In this document: piece by piece, positions 16,567-23,862 of the stretch | How positions within the stretch are numbered: position 1 is the first letter of the stretch | How the letters are laid out: each line of letters opens with the position of its first letter | Virus record (IMG/VR): IMGVR_UViG_3300022213_000020 | Location: 1-33,529 of that record | DNA length: 33,529 nt | Origin: a virus | Reading direction: 5' to 3' (one strand) | Notes under the pieces: generated by a model | What the model saw: only the letters and a program-made list of their open reading frames with translations | Database searches by the model: none | What the model was told of the DNA's origin: nothing | Position numbers and translations under genes: made by a program

Positions 16567-17332
16567 TTGATGTGGTTTTAAGTTTGTTTAATCTTACCAT
16601 TGCATCCTGTGCTGCCTTCTCCTTTGCTTCGGTTACATCCTGCCCGGCATCCACATAGTCAACATCCATTGTTTCGGCATCTTTAATGATTGCCTGATCA
16701 GCTATAACTGCCTTCTGCATTTCGATTGATAATGGAGCAAACTTGCTTAATAATAGTTTCAGCACAGTTTTACAAGCCATCGCATCGAAATCTGTCTTCC
16801 AAACCCCATTACCGAATGTTTTGCTGAATCTTTTACCATGTCCTTGTATTTCTTCCACAGTCATGTAATGCGTCTTTTCAAAGCCATTTATGAGCGAAAA
16901 ATAGGCAGCATAACCAACTACCTTATCAGATACCTTGTTTGCCCAATCGAACTCAAATCCTGTTAGTGGATTCTGTTGCTTGATCTGACCTTCGTAAACT
17001 GGTGATACGGAAATGGTCTTGAACTGCCCGGAACGAAGTGCTAACTGAATCAATCCTTTGTAGCCAACTTGGAACTGTGCTTGTTGCCCATAAGGGATGA
17101 TGTAAGCAAATCCAAGATTAGGATTAACAGGCAAGTCAAGCGTGGCAGCCATAAGTGCTGCGCTAAATACTGATTCAGGTGTGGCATTCTTCAGATAACT
17201 ATTGTTGTTTACAATAGATAGAACGGATGTAATGAACTGTGCGGATCGTTGTCCCATGAGTTCGTTAAACTTAGCTTTTACATCATCTCTGTAAAAGAAC
17301 CCTTTAATTGTCAGTTGGTTGTTGGTTGTCAT
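16556..17332 (-). CDS. recT: RecT-family single-strand annealing protein
   Basis: 258 residues with the RecT signature: NATPESVFSAALMAATLDLPVNPNLGFAYIIPYG, FQVGYKGLIQLALRSGQFKTI, then VVGYAAYFSLINGFEK and DFDAMACKTVLKLLLSKFAPLS. The acidic tail (DAETMDVDYVDAGQD) and basic end are normal for the family. It anneals complementary single strands and partners the overlapping YqaJ-like nuclease. A TATATTTG box 25 bases before the ATG may give the pair its own promoter. Confidence 0.92.
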   Translation of the reverse strand: MTTNNQLTIKGFFYRDDVKAKFNELMGQRSAQFITSVLSIVNNNSYLKNATPESVFSAALMAATLDLPVNPNLGFAYIIPYGQQAQFQVGYKGLIQLALRSGQFKTISVSPVYEGQIKQQNPLTGFEFDWANKVSDKVVGYAAYFSLINGFEKTHYMTVEEIQGHGKRFSKTFGNGVWKTDFDAMACKTVLKLLLSKFAPLSIEMQKAVIADQAIIKDAETMDVDYVDAGQDVTEAKEKAAQDAMVRLNKLKTTSNEA

Positions 17333-17344
17333 TGTTTTTGTTTT

Positions 17345-17623
17345 TTATTGGTTATTGCAAATATACTTTAATTTATTAAGTGTGGCTTCATACATCTCAT
17401 AAAACTTTTGAGGTTCTATGGTTTCAAATCCTTCAGACAGGGCAAAGTAGGCAGGTGCAAAGTTTTTTATCTCGTATTCGCCAATGTGTTCATAGAATCC
17501 AATTTTCATGTTATCATTGGCATTATCTGATACTATTTTATAGTATGTACATCCGTTACTTGCATAATAAGGGAGTGGTAACTCAACCTCTTGCGTGATT
17601 GTCTTTTTAATTGTTGCTTTCAT
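17345..17623 (-). CDS. Hypothetical protein
   Basis: 92 residues, overlapping the zinc-finger-like gene upstream by 17 bases and ending 12 bases before the recT ATG. The N-terminus is a basic beta-like stretch (KATIKKTITQEVELPLPYYA). The rest is acidic and aromatic (GFYEHIGEYEIKNFAPAYFALSEGFETIEP). I do not recognise it. It lies among small genes near recombination genes, as host-takeover or accessory proteins often do. The possible recT promoter is embedded in its last codons. Confidence 0.55.
   Translation of the reverse strand: MKATIKKTITQEVELPLPYYASNGCTYYKIVSDNANDNMKIGFYEHIGEYEIKNFAPAYFALSEGFETIEPQKFYEMYEATLNKLKYICNNQ
17358..17365 (-). promoter_or_regulatory. Possible promoter (TATATTTG box) for the recT-exonuclease pair
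   Basis: Read leftward, 17365-17358 is TATATTTG, a full match to the Bacteroidota TAnnTTTG box. It lies 25 bases before the recT ATG, a spacing like that of the other boxes in this window. I see no good TTTG/TTG element about 20 bp upstream, and the box falls within the preceding gene's last codons, so it could be chance. Confidence 0.35.
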
Positions 17624-17840
17624 TGTTTATTTTTATTTCAGTTATACATTCATTGCAATAGAATACTTCTTGGTCAGGATGGAGATCGTAATCGATAAAC
17701 AGTCCACCGCAATCGGGGTGTGTATATTCTCCGCATCCTTGACATTGTGGGTAATATAATCGTTTGAACTCTTCTTCATCGATGTTTGATTCAAACCAGT
17801 CATCAGAGCAGGACTGACCATTGGCGAGTAGATGGTTCAT
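17607..17840 (-). CDS. Small putative zinc-binding protein
   Basis: 77 residues with a compact Cys/His cluster: CQGCGEYTHPDCGG (about residues 33-46) and, after an acidic loop, FYCNECITEI (about 60-69). Two CxxC knuckles plus a His/Cys suggest one or two structural zinc sites. The start ATG overlaps the ribbon-helix-helix stop as ATGA. Such small zinc proteins in phage early regions often bind nucleic acid or host proteins. Its target is unknown. Confidence 0.6.
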   Translation of the reverse strand: MNHLLANGQSCSDDWFESNIDEEEFKRLYYPQCQGCGEYTHPDCGGLFIDYDLHPDQEVFYCNECITEIKINNESNN

Positions 17841-17986
17841 AGTTTATAGAATTGCTTTAGTTTATAAATGACTTCCTTTGACATCGTGCGGACATTTGAA
17901 GCTGCATCTTGTTTAATTCTTTTGTAGATTGCTTCAGGGATGTCACTGATTCTTAATTCGAATCGTATTTTTTTTTGGCTTTTCAT
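17837..17986 (-). CDS. Ribbon-helix-helix (Arc-like) DNA-binding protein
   Basis: 49 residues from ATG 17986, below the usual length cut-off. KIRFELRISDIPEAIYKRIK supplies the beta-strand with alternating side chains and first helix, and NVRTMSKEVIYKLKQF the second helix, a good match to the Arc/MetJ fold. It should dimerise and bind operator DNA. It overlaps the upstream ORF by 44 bases in another frame and the downstream zinc-like gene by 4 bases (ATGA). A role in controlling early promoters is inferred. Confidence 0.72.
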   Translation of the reverse strand: MKSQKKIRFELRISDIPEAIYKRIKQDAASNVRTMSKEVIYKLKQFYKL

Positions 17987-18125
17987 GGAGATAGGTTTTA
18001 AGATGGTTAATCATTACATCGCAGTATTCATACATTGCCGGGTTGAATGGCTCGTTTAATACTTTTTTGATTTGCAGGTGCATAATTGCTTCCCTGATTT
18101 CTTTTTGTTTTTGTTTTTGTGTCAT
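17943..18125 (-). CDS. Small hypothetical protein
   Basis: 60 residues: a Lys/Gln-rich start (MTQKQKQKEIREAIMHLQI), a helical middle (NPAMYEYCDVMINHLKTYL) and a basic end. It is the first gene after an 87-base gap that contains a possible promoter. It overlaps the ribbon-helix-helix gene by 44 bases, an unusually long overlap for this operon. Either one of the two starts differs from my choice or the overlap is real. I do not recognise the family. Confidence 0.45.
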   Translation of the reverse strand: MTQKQKQKEIREAIMHLQIKKVLNEPFNPAMYEYCDVMINHLKTYLHEKPKKNTIRIKNQ

Positions 18126-18147
18126 AGATTGGTTATTAATTATACCG

Positions 18148-18181
18148 CTAAATTACACCTTTTTCCACATATACAACCAAA
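18148..18181 (-). promoter_or_regulatory. Possible leftward promoter
   Basis: Leftward, TAATTTAG at 18155-18148 is one base from TAnnTTTG and lies 22 bases before ATG 18125. Upstream TTG elements exist at spacings of 18 and 22 rather than 20. It lies in an 87-base AT-rich gap separating the glycan/membrane genes from the recombination group, a logical place to restart transcription. Confidence 0.4.
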
Positions 18182-18198
18182 TTAAGAAATTAAAGTTA

Positions 18199-18216
18199 TT
18201 AACATTAAATTGTTAA
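18199..18216. repeat. Perfect 6-bp inverted repeat
   Basis: TTAACA (18199-18204) and TGTTAA (18211-18216) flank a 6-base spacer at the stop codon of the 18213-18422 gene and upstream of the possible promoter at 18148-18181. It is too AT-rich to be a strong terminator. An operator, perhaps for the nearby ribbon-helix-helix protein, is possible. Confidence 0.35.
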
Positions 18217-18422
18217 ATTCCTTCTTCCACTATATGCTCCCAAAGGGTAAGAAAAATGGTGTGGTAACAGCTTGAGCAGTTGGCTGTTGGCTGATGACCT
18301 ATTTCAACATATAGTTCCTTCATTGCCACAGCTTCAGAATGGATAGGATTAATCAGATGGTATTTATAGTTGTATAAAGATGTCCTAAATCCTTTTAGTT
18401 TCTCTTTTAGATGAGCTTCCAT
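18213..18422 (-). CDS. Small hypothetical protein
   Basis: 69 residues: a basic helical N-terminus (MEAHLKEKLKGFRTSLYNYK), a CSSCYH motif near 49-54 that could bind metal, and a helical end (TIFLTLWEHIVEEG). It overlaps the membrane-protein gene by 16 bases and ends the operon that starts with the large glycosyltransferase. Not recognised. Confidence 0.5.
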   Translation of the reverse strand: MEAHLKEKLKGFRTSLYNYKYHLINPIHSEAVAMKELYVEIGHQPTANCSSCYHTIFLTLWEHIVEEGI

Positions 18423-18664
18423 ACACGAAGGATTAAATATATCATGTTAGCAATAAACCCTGCACATAAGCCATAAACAACCGACCAAAACAGACCACAT
18501 CCTGCATTGTATGAATATATGCCCTGAATCCAGAACGCAAGGCAAAGTTCACAATCTATAGGTTTAATCGACTTTAGTTTATATGCCCATTTAATACGAG
18601 CAGGAATTCCGGTCAAGTGAACCCAAGTAAAGGTGGCGATGGAGATAAGGATAAGTGAGATCAT
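18407..18664 (-). CDS. Small integral membrane protein
   Basis: 85 residues with about three hydrophobic segments: near 1-15 (MISLILISIATFTWV), 40-62 (LCLAFWIQGIYSYNAGCGLFWSV) and 63-80 (VYGLCAGFIANMIYLILRVW). The motif DCELCLAFW resembles small phage membrane proteins I know from Bacteroidota phages. It shares one base with the glycosyltransferase stop, so it belongs to the glycan operon. It could anchor or assist glycan transfer, or be an inner-membrane exclusion protein. Neither can be shown here. Confidence 0.55.
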   Translation of the reverse strand: MISLILISIATFTWVHLTGIPARIKWAYKLKSIKPIDCELCLAFWIQGIYSYNAGCGLFWSVVYGLCAGFIANMIYLILRVWKLI

Positions 18665-19230
18665 CAGTATAGCTTATTATATGAGATAAAATTATATTGA
18701 TATATTGGTTTATCTATTTTATATTCTGTTTTAATCAATCCGCTTTCTTTTAGCTTCATGCAGAAATCAAAATCCTCACCATTACTTTTATTTGGAAAAC
18801 CAATCTGTAAAGATATTGATCGTTTCATTGGAGTAATATGATTAGGTGGTCTTAAAAATACCTCATTTCCACTTGACCAATCAGTCATATATTCCAAATC
18901 TTTAGAAATAAACCATTGTCTCTTATTTGCTCCATTTTCAGTATATGTTCCATTAATAGCGAAAGAATCTGGATTCTCTTCAATTCCTTTCAATATATCC
19001 TGAATTGCTGTATCACTAATCCAATCATCATCATCTATAAACCAAACATATTCACCACAAGCTGAATGTAATAAATCATTTCTTTTCTGTCCGGTTGTTT
19101 TAACTCCTATATCAGCCATGTCAGATATTACCTCAACATCTTCAGTTTTCTGTTTATTGATATGCTCAATTAATTTAGTATAAAAATTTAATCTTCGTGG
19201 AACTGTTGGAATTAATATAGATAGTTTCAT
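18664..19230 (-). CDS. Glycosyltransferase family 2-like (GT-A fold)
   Basis: 188 residues. KLSILIPTVPRRLNFYTKLIEHI is the first nucleotide-sugar-binding strand and helix, TTGQKRNDLL the second signature and YVWFIDDDDWISD (about 66-78) the metal-binding DxD motif. The C-terminal part (FPNKSNGEDFDFCMKLKESG) supplies the usual ED catalytic-base motif. The enzyme is short and single-domain, as phage-encoded ones often are. It is the last transferase of the six-gene glycan cassette and is noticeably AT-rich. Sugar and acceptor are unknown. Confidence 0.82.
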   Translation of the reverse strand: MKLSILIPTVPRRLNFYTKLIEHINKQKTEDVEVISDMADIGVKTTGQKRNDLLHSACGEYVWFIDDDDWISDTAIQDILKGIEENPDSFAINGTYTENGANKRQWFISKDLEYMTDWSSGNEVFLRPPNHITPMKRSISLQIGFPNKSNGEDFDFCMKLKESGLIKTEYKIDKPIYQYNFISYNKLY

Positions 19231-19892
19231 AAATTTTTATTCTTAAGAAGCACATCACCTTGATAATCACATTCAATATCAAAATCAGGTAACATTTTAA
19301 GTATATCATTTAGTCCTTTATCTCCTTTATATAAACCACCATTAGAATATTCAGTATAAAAATATCTTACATTCTTAAAAGTTTTTCTACCTCCTCTTAT
19401 TAGATTAGCTTCTGCTCCTTGAATATCCGCCCAAATGAAATCTATTATTTTATCTTTCAAATTATTTTCTTTAATAAATGAATCAAGTTTTACAGATTGA
19501 ATTTGTTTCTTTTCAAATGTCATATCCGGCCAGTAAATAAATACATTTTTTGGTTGATTGATTGATGAACTGCCATAATAATTCTCTACATTAATACCAT
19601 CAACAATTTTTTGTCCTCCGCTTTCATAAAAATCAACAAGACCATCTTTATTTCCAATAGCTTTATTTATTGGATAAAATTTACCATAGGGATAATGTTG
19701 TTTATATTCTACTATTTGATTGTATAATTTCTCGACAGGTTCAAAACCATAATAATCAAACTTTTTTTGTCTTGAATTAATTAAATTACATATTGTATTA
19801 GTGTGAAATCCATCACACATACCAAATTCAAAAAACAATAATTCATCTTTAGAATTAATTATTTCTTCTATGTATTCAAATATATCTTTCAT
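19227..19892 (-). CDS. FkbM-type methyltransferase
   Basis: 221 residues. LLFFEFGMCDGFHTNTICNLI is a glycine-motif variant (EFGMCDG in place of DxGxxxG) for S-adenosylmethionine binding. YYGFEPVEKLYNQIVE, INKAIGNKDGLVDFYESGG and IIDFIWADIQGAEANLIRGG follow the FkbM family order, with WADIQGAE in place of the usual IDxEG. It overlaps both neighbours by 4 bases. FkbM proteins commonly O-methylate sugars. The changed motifs may alter activity. AT-rich like its two neighbours. Confidence 0.78.
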   Translation of the reverse strand: MKDIFEYIEEIINSKDELLFFEFGMCDGFHTNTICNLINSRQKKFDYYGFEPVEKLYNQIVEYKQHYPYGKFYPINKAIGNKDGLVDFYESGGQKIVDGINVENYYGSSSINQPKNVFIYWPDMTFEKKQIQSVKLDSFIKENNLKDKIIDFIWADIQGAEANLIRGGRKTFKNVRYFYTEYSNGGLYKGDKGLNDILKMLPDFDIECDYQGDVLLKNKNL

Positions 19893-20497
19893 ATTGTCAT
19901 TATTATATTTTCTAAATTAATCAAAACTGGTTTCATATTAAACTTATTTCCGTATTCAATATATTTATCTAAATCCTTTCCGTTATATTCAACACATATC
20001 ATTTTTGTTTTTAATCTTTTCAAAGGCAGTTGTATCAATATATCATAATCATAACCTTCTGCATCAATACTAATAAAGTCAAACTTACTATATTGAACCA
20101 TATATAACCAATCTCTGAAAGTAAAGCAATTAACTGATGTTTTAATAAATTGCTCTCTTGTCCATCTCTTCGTTTCATCTTGCTTCAATGAACTTAACAA
20201 TGAATAATCTCCATTTCCTAAATGCTCTCCAGATTCATAAAAATCAAAATGTCCAGTTTTGTCAGAGATGGCACAATTGTAAATTCTTACTTTCTTAAAT
20301 TTCTCATAATTCTTAACTGCTTTCTCATAACTTATCATAGATGGTTCAATTAATGCTCCTTTCCAACCTTTTTCAGCTAATGCCCGAACATTAGAAAGAG
20401 TAATACCATCGTTCGCCCCAATGTCTAAAAATATCCCCTGACTCTGATTTGAAAAGTAATTCAGTATAACTTGTTCCTCGTTGTTCTGTGAATACAT
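19889..20497 (-). CDS. FkbM-type methyltransferase
   Basis: 202 residues. SQNNEEQVILNYF and IFLDIGANDGITLSNVRALAEKGWKGALIEP give the S-adenosylmethionine-binding motif and the acidic strand-2 end. IYNCAISDKTGHFDFYESG and FDFISIDAEGYDYDILIQLPL complete the standard FkbM pattern. All core motifs look intact, unlike the variant next door. Ends 4 bases inside the next gene. A methyl cap on a sugar chain built by the neighbouring transferases is the natural reading. Confidence 0.87.
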   Translation of the reverse strand: MYSQNNEEQVILNYFSNQSQGIFLDIGANDGITLSNVRALAEKGWKGALIEPSMISYEKAVKNYEKFKKVRIYNCAISDKTGHFDFYESGEHLGNGDYSLLSSLKQDETKRWTREQFIKTSVNCFTFRDWLYMVQYSKFDFISIDAEGYDYDILIQLPLKRLKTKMICVEYNGKDLDKYIEYGNKFNMKPVLINLENIIMTI

Positions 20498-20499
20498 AA

Positions 20500-21153
20500 T
20501 TAATTAATAAAGTTTTCATTTTTACGATTTCTATAATTTATTTCATCTTTGAAATACAATGATGGATGTTCATTTTTGGAATACTGTCCATCAAATTCTG
20601 CTTTTCCCCATGCCGGATGCTCATGGTTAAATATATGCAATGGAATATAGATATAACATCCTCTCATTTGTGCCACATCCTGTGCCTCGTTATCACAATA
20701 TACTGACTTGTAAGATGGATGATAAATGTATTTATCTCTCATAAAATAATCATAACCGATAATACTCATTGTGGCTAATCTGTCCTGATTCCCATCCGGG
20801 AAATGAATGAACTTGTCAAGATCGGTGAAGCTATCACGAATATCTTTATCAAATCCTTTTTTGATGAATACTTGGTCATCAGATACATTAACCAAAATAT
20901 CCCATTTGAACCTGACTCGTTCAATATCTCTATTAATAGCATCAATCTTATTTTCTGATTTACCGAATGCAATAACAATCTTTTCAAACTTTCCGGAACA
21001 CCAGTCATAAATATCGGGTGTTGTCATGTCATCCTCATCCAAAGTAATCAATATATTAAAGTTATCTGATTCAACATTATTGAAGATTGATTCCAATGTC
21101 TTGATGGCTCGTTGAGGTCTGCTCCTTGTAGTTAGTTTGAAGAGTATCTTCAT
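20500..21153 (-). CDS. Glycosyltransferase-like protein (GT-A type)
   Basis: 217 residues. KILFKLTTRSRPQRAIKTLESIF is a GT-A opening, FNILITLDEDDMTT and ILVNVSDDQVFIKKG give acidic pairs in the places of nucleotide-sugar and metal binding, and DNEAQDVAQMRGCYIYIP and NHEHPAWGKAEFD resemble the C-terminal region of small phage transferases. The gene before it overlaps by 4 bases and the one after starts 2 bases downstream. I am fairly sure of the fold but not of the family or sugar. Confidence 0.72.
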   Translation of the reverse strand: MKILFKLTTRSRPQRAIKTLESIFNNVESDNFNILITLDEDDMTTPDIYDWCSGKFEKIVIAFGKSENKIDAINRDIERVRFKWDILVNVSDDQVFIKKGFDKDIRDSFTDLDKFIHFPDGNQDRLATMSIIGYDYFMRDKYIYHPSYKSVYCDNEAQDVAQMRGCYIYIPLHIFNHEHPAWGKAEFDGQYSKNEHPSLYFKDEINYRNRKNENFIN

Positions 21154-21797
21154 GGCTTAAACTTTTTATGTATTGGTTGTTCTTTTAATTCCTCTTGAAA
21201 TATATTAAAGTTGTGCTGATAATTTTCTTGTTTCTTTGCATCAGTTATTGAACTTTCAATCTTTTTGTTGTAATCATGAGCAAATAAATAAGTAGGTAAT
21301 TTATCAGGCATAAGATAAGGTGATGTATTTAATCCTGCTTTATGAATCCTGTTAGAATATCCTGCGTGTTCAAATCCCCATCCAATGTATCTTGTATCCA
21401 TGTAACCAATCTCATTAACTGCTTTCTTTGTCATTGCCATAAATACACCACCACATTCTTTGTAGGTAGTAATGCCAATATGTTTCTTTCCCAATGGGAA
21501 ATGCATATTATCATTTAAGAATAAGAAATGATTCTCACCGGTATTCTCAAATGCTTCCATCAGATATTCAGTCCATAAATATTCAGAGGGATGACAATCA
21601 TCATCAAAAAGAAATATATAATCATTTGACTTTAGATGATGAAGGCACATATTCTTTGCGTATGCAACTCCCTTAAATTCCGCATCATTGTAAATGTAAA
21701 GATTAGAAATTGGACTAAATTTGTCCAATGCATCCAAGCATTCATCAAGTCGGTTCTTTCTATTCGGTGTGGTTGTTATGCCGATGCCTATGGTCAT
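21150..21797 (-). CDS. Glycosyltransferase family 2-like (GT-A fold)
   Basis: 215 residues. IGIGITTTPNRKNRLDECLDAL is the first binding motif, GVAYAKNMCLHHL and DYIFLFDDDCHPSEYLW (acidic triad at about 62-65) the DxD region, and CGGVFMAMTKKAVNEIGYMDTRYIGWGFEHAGYS the acceptor/base motif of GT2 and galactosyltransferase-like enzymes. It overlaps both neighbours by 4 bases. Key residues appear complete. Sugar donor unknown. Confidence 0.84.
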   Translation of the reverse strand: MTIGIGITTTPNRKNRLDECLDALDKFSPISNLYIYNDAEFKGVAYAKNMCLHHLKSNDYIFLFDDDCHPSEYLWTEYLMEAFENTGENHFLFLNDNMHFPLGKKHIGITTYKECGGVFMAMTKKAVNEIGYMDTRYIGWGFEHAGYSNRIHKAGLNTSPYLMPDKLPTYLFAHDYNKKIESSITDAKKQENYQHNFNIFQEELKEQPIHKKFKP

Positions 21798-23059
21798 AAT
21801 ATATCCTGATACATTTGTAATCTAATAGCTGTCCACTTCTCAAGGTTGTAATGTATATTGACATACTCTTGTATTTTACCAGCATAATCATCGACCATTT
21901 GCCGATTACCTATAAATTTCTTTACAGCTTTATACCATCCTTTTTGGTTGTCGTATGTTGCTACTTTGTAAACGGTATCGTTAGGAAACATTGAATAAGG
22001 TAAACAATCAGTAACAATAATAGCTTTTTTCTTTGCAGCCGCTTCGATAATTTTGAGTTCAGATTTGCAATTATTAAAAGCATTAGAACGCAAAGGAGCA
22101 AGTGAGATGTCAATAGTATCATAAATGGTAGCATATTGATTTATACTTTTTCCCCATACCCTACGGTAAGATTCTGGAGTATGGAAATCTGATTTAATTG
22201 TGTTCTGTAAATATCGTTTATGGTCATTTGATATCATCCGTTTGTTATCGGATAAAATATCCTCATATCGCAGATACTGACTTCTGTTCTGAATTTCATT
22301 TAACCTTGCCTTGTAGCATGGATTGTTTCCATACATATAAGCAGGATTGTTTTTGTGAAACTCTGCCACATGATGCTGAAAGTTATCTTCTAAATTAAAC
22401 CCACCTAAAACAAACTGATAATCCTTTAATGATTTATCTGAATATACATAACTGATAGACCTACTCATTAGTTCTAAATCACCTTGATGCCATAGTCCAC
22501 CAATCCATCCAAACCTTAACTTATCACTTTTCTCTGCTTTAGTGTTCCATTGTTCTTCCTGCATATCGATGCAGTTTGGGATTACTTCACCTTTTCCAAT
22601 AAAATTTCGAAGATGTTCAGTCGTTGTTGTAACGAGGTCAGCGTGTTCAATAGCTTGGCGTACATTAGCAATGTATTCCTTGTATGGTATTTGTCTTGAT
22701 TCATATTCGCTTAATTGTATTACTCGTTCCTGTTTATATTCTTTGCACTTTTGTAATAGCATTTTCTCCACAAAAACGCCATGATGCGATGGCAAATTGT
22801 AGTTATCATCAATATCAAATACCACTTTGCATCCGTTAGCATGACATCTGTCAATTATCTCCTTTGTTTTTCCTTTAATACTTATCTGCCTAATGAACTG
22901 AACAATGTCAAAGTATTGTAATTCAATATCACTTACCTTATCAAAATCATGAACTATTCTTACCTCGTTACCAGTAAGCCGATGCAATACCTTATGTGGC
23001 ACTATCTGCCTATGATATTGCAGACCTGTATCTCCGGTGACAACGAGTAGAATCTTCAT
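21794..23059 (-). CDS. Glycosyltransferase, GT-B fold (GT4-like)
   Basis: 421 residues, the first and largest enzyme of the cassette. Residues 1 to about 180 form the N-terminal Rossmann-like domain (KILLVVTGDTGLQYHRQIVPHKVL, DLVTTTTEHLRNFI, VIPNCID). LRFGWIGGLWHQGDLELM begins the C-terminal domain. DISLAPLRSNAFNNCKSELKIIEAAAKKKAIIVTD holds the E-x7-E-like donor-binding motif. The tRNA-like gene ends 14 bases upstream of its ATG, suggesting co-transcription. It likely starts or extends a glycan chain in the cytoplasm. Confidence 0.85.
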   Translation of the reverse strand: MKILLVVTGDTGLQYHRQIVPHKVLHRLTGNEVRIVHDFDKVSDIELQYFDIVQFIRQISIKGKTKEIIDRCHANGCKVVFDIDDNYNLPSHHGVFVEKMLLQKCKEYKQERVIQLSEYESRQIPYKEYIANVRQAIEHADLVTTTTEHLRNFIGKGEVIPNCIDMQEEQWNTKAEKSDKLRFGWIGGLWHQGDLELMSRSISYVYSDKSLKDYQFVLGGFNLEDNFQHHVAEFHKNNPAYMYGNNPCYKARLNEIQNRSQYLRYEDILSDNKRMISNDHKRYLQNTIKSDFHTPESYRRVWGKSINQYATIYDTIDISLAPLRSNAFNNCKSELKIIEAAAKKKAIIVTDCLPYSMFPNDTVYKVATYDNQKGWYKAVKKFIGNRQMVDDYAGKIQEYVNIHYNLEKWTAIRLQMYQDIL

Positions 23060-23073
23060 TTAATTATTATTTG

Positions 23074-23167
23074 TAGTCAGGGCAAGATTCGAACTTGCAG
23101 CGTTGAACTCAAATCTTTGTTCAAAGCAATTGATTTTATTTGCGTCTACCAATTCCGCCACCTGACT
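23074..23167 (-). tRNA. tRNA-Leu-like gene with abnormal anticodon region
   Basis: Read leftward, the acceptor arms AGTCAGG (23167-23161) and CCTGACT (23081-23075) pair perfectly over 7 bp. The D-arm GCGGAATTGGTAGACGC is diagnostic for tRNA-Leu. The T-arm GCAAG/CTTGC closes the loop TTCGAAT. CCA is not encoded. The 43 bases between D- and T-arms (23141-23099) should hold a 17-base anticodon arm and a variable arm, but I found no 5-bp stem with a 7-base loop. A CTTTGAA loop (anticodon UUG) closed by only 3 bp, or an alternative 6-bp pairing TTGAAC/GTTCAA, are the best candidates. The length is 94 bases, longer than normal. Anticodon not assignable. Confidence 0.72.
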
Positions 23168-23699
23168 ATTTAATCTTTTCTTTTAATTCAAACTTAAACT
23201 CTTTTAGTGTCGTAGAAATGGAACGCATTGGAATGTTTGTGATGCGAGATAAGTCACGATAATTGCCGACCTTCAGATACATCTTAAATAACTTCTTCTT
23301 ATAGTCATCCGACCAGGTATCTGCTTCAGATGGTTCAAGTGCTGCATCAACCAAATCAAAGATTCCGTTGTATTCATCATCTGATATCTTATCAGGAATA
23401 ATACTTATCGGCATATCAGGTCTGTTGGTATTATATCCGTATTTCTTACCCATCTGATAGCTTCGGATTGTCCTATATCCCCATGCGAAGAAATAATATT
23501 TAAGTGATTTGATTTCTGTAAGGTCATCCCCATTCTCGATTATCTTAAGTATTATCTCGCTGTGCAGGTCATTACTATAATGCGTTCCTATTCTATGACA
23601 CAAGTTTCTTGTGATTTCTTTGTATTCATTGTTGCAATATAGTTGCTCAACTAACTGCATCAGTTTTGATTGGTTTTCTTCCTCTGCGTGGTGTTTCAT
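23166..23699 (-). CDS. Sigma-factor-like DNA-binding protein
   Basis: 177 residues, all helical. The middle (LHSEIILKIIENGDD...LKYYFFAWGYRTIRSYQMGKKYGY) resembles sigma region 2. The end (YKKKLFKMYLKVGNYRDLSRITNIPMRSISTTLKEFKFELKEKI) reads as a region-4-like helix-turn-helix. Bacteroidota phages often carry such diverged proteins. It could redirect host RNA polymerase to phage promoters, perhaps the 15-bp motif seen before 8048 and 30177. It overlaps the small DNA-binding gene upstream by 53 bases, which suggests a later start may be used. Similarity is by pattern only. Confidence 0.62.
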   Translation of the reverse strand: MKHHAEEENQSKLMQLVEQLYCNNEYKEITRNLCHRIGTHYSNDLHSEIILKIIENGDDLTEIKSLKYYFFAWGYRTIRSYQMGKKYGYNTNRPDMPISIIPDKISDDEYNGIFDLVDAALEPSEADTWSDDYKKKLFKMYLKVGNYRDLSRITNIPMRSISTTLKEFKFELKEKIK

Positions 23700-23847
23700 C
23701 CGGCAAAGTTACATCAATGAACATTGTTCCCTTAATCAGTTCAGTTTTAACATAACCTTTTTTAATGCGATTGTAAACACTAACAAGTGAGATACCTTTC
23801 TGCTTTGCGTATTCACTCACTAAAATCAAATTATTTGTTGCTTCCAT
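23647..23847 (-). CDS. Small helix-turn-helix protein (excisionase/MerR-like)
   Basis: About 66 residues from ATG 23847. A TTG upstream gives a longer frame but falls within the TATATTTG promoter box, so the ATG is preferred. LVSEYAKQKGISLVSVYNRIKKGYVKTELIKGTMFIDV is the winged-helix pattern of excisionase-type proteins: helix-turn-helix followed by a beta hairpin. The tail is basic (RRGRKPIK). It resembles the protein at 24713-24871, so the two may be paralogues. Likely a regulator. Excision has no clear role, as no integrase is seen. Confidence 0.68.
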   Translation of the reverse strand: MEATNNLILVSEYAKQKGISLVSVYNRIKKGYVKTELIKGTMFIDVTLPDETPRRGRKPIKTDAVS

Positions 23848-23862
23848 TTTATTTATTTTAAG

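Noticed and set aside
18664-23059. Glycosyltransferases as a DNA-hypermodification system
   Set aside because: No base-modifying enzyme such as a dCMP hydroxymethylase or thymidylate-synthase-like gene is present, so surface or virion glycans are the better reading.
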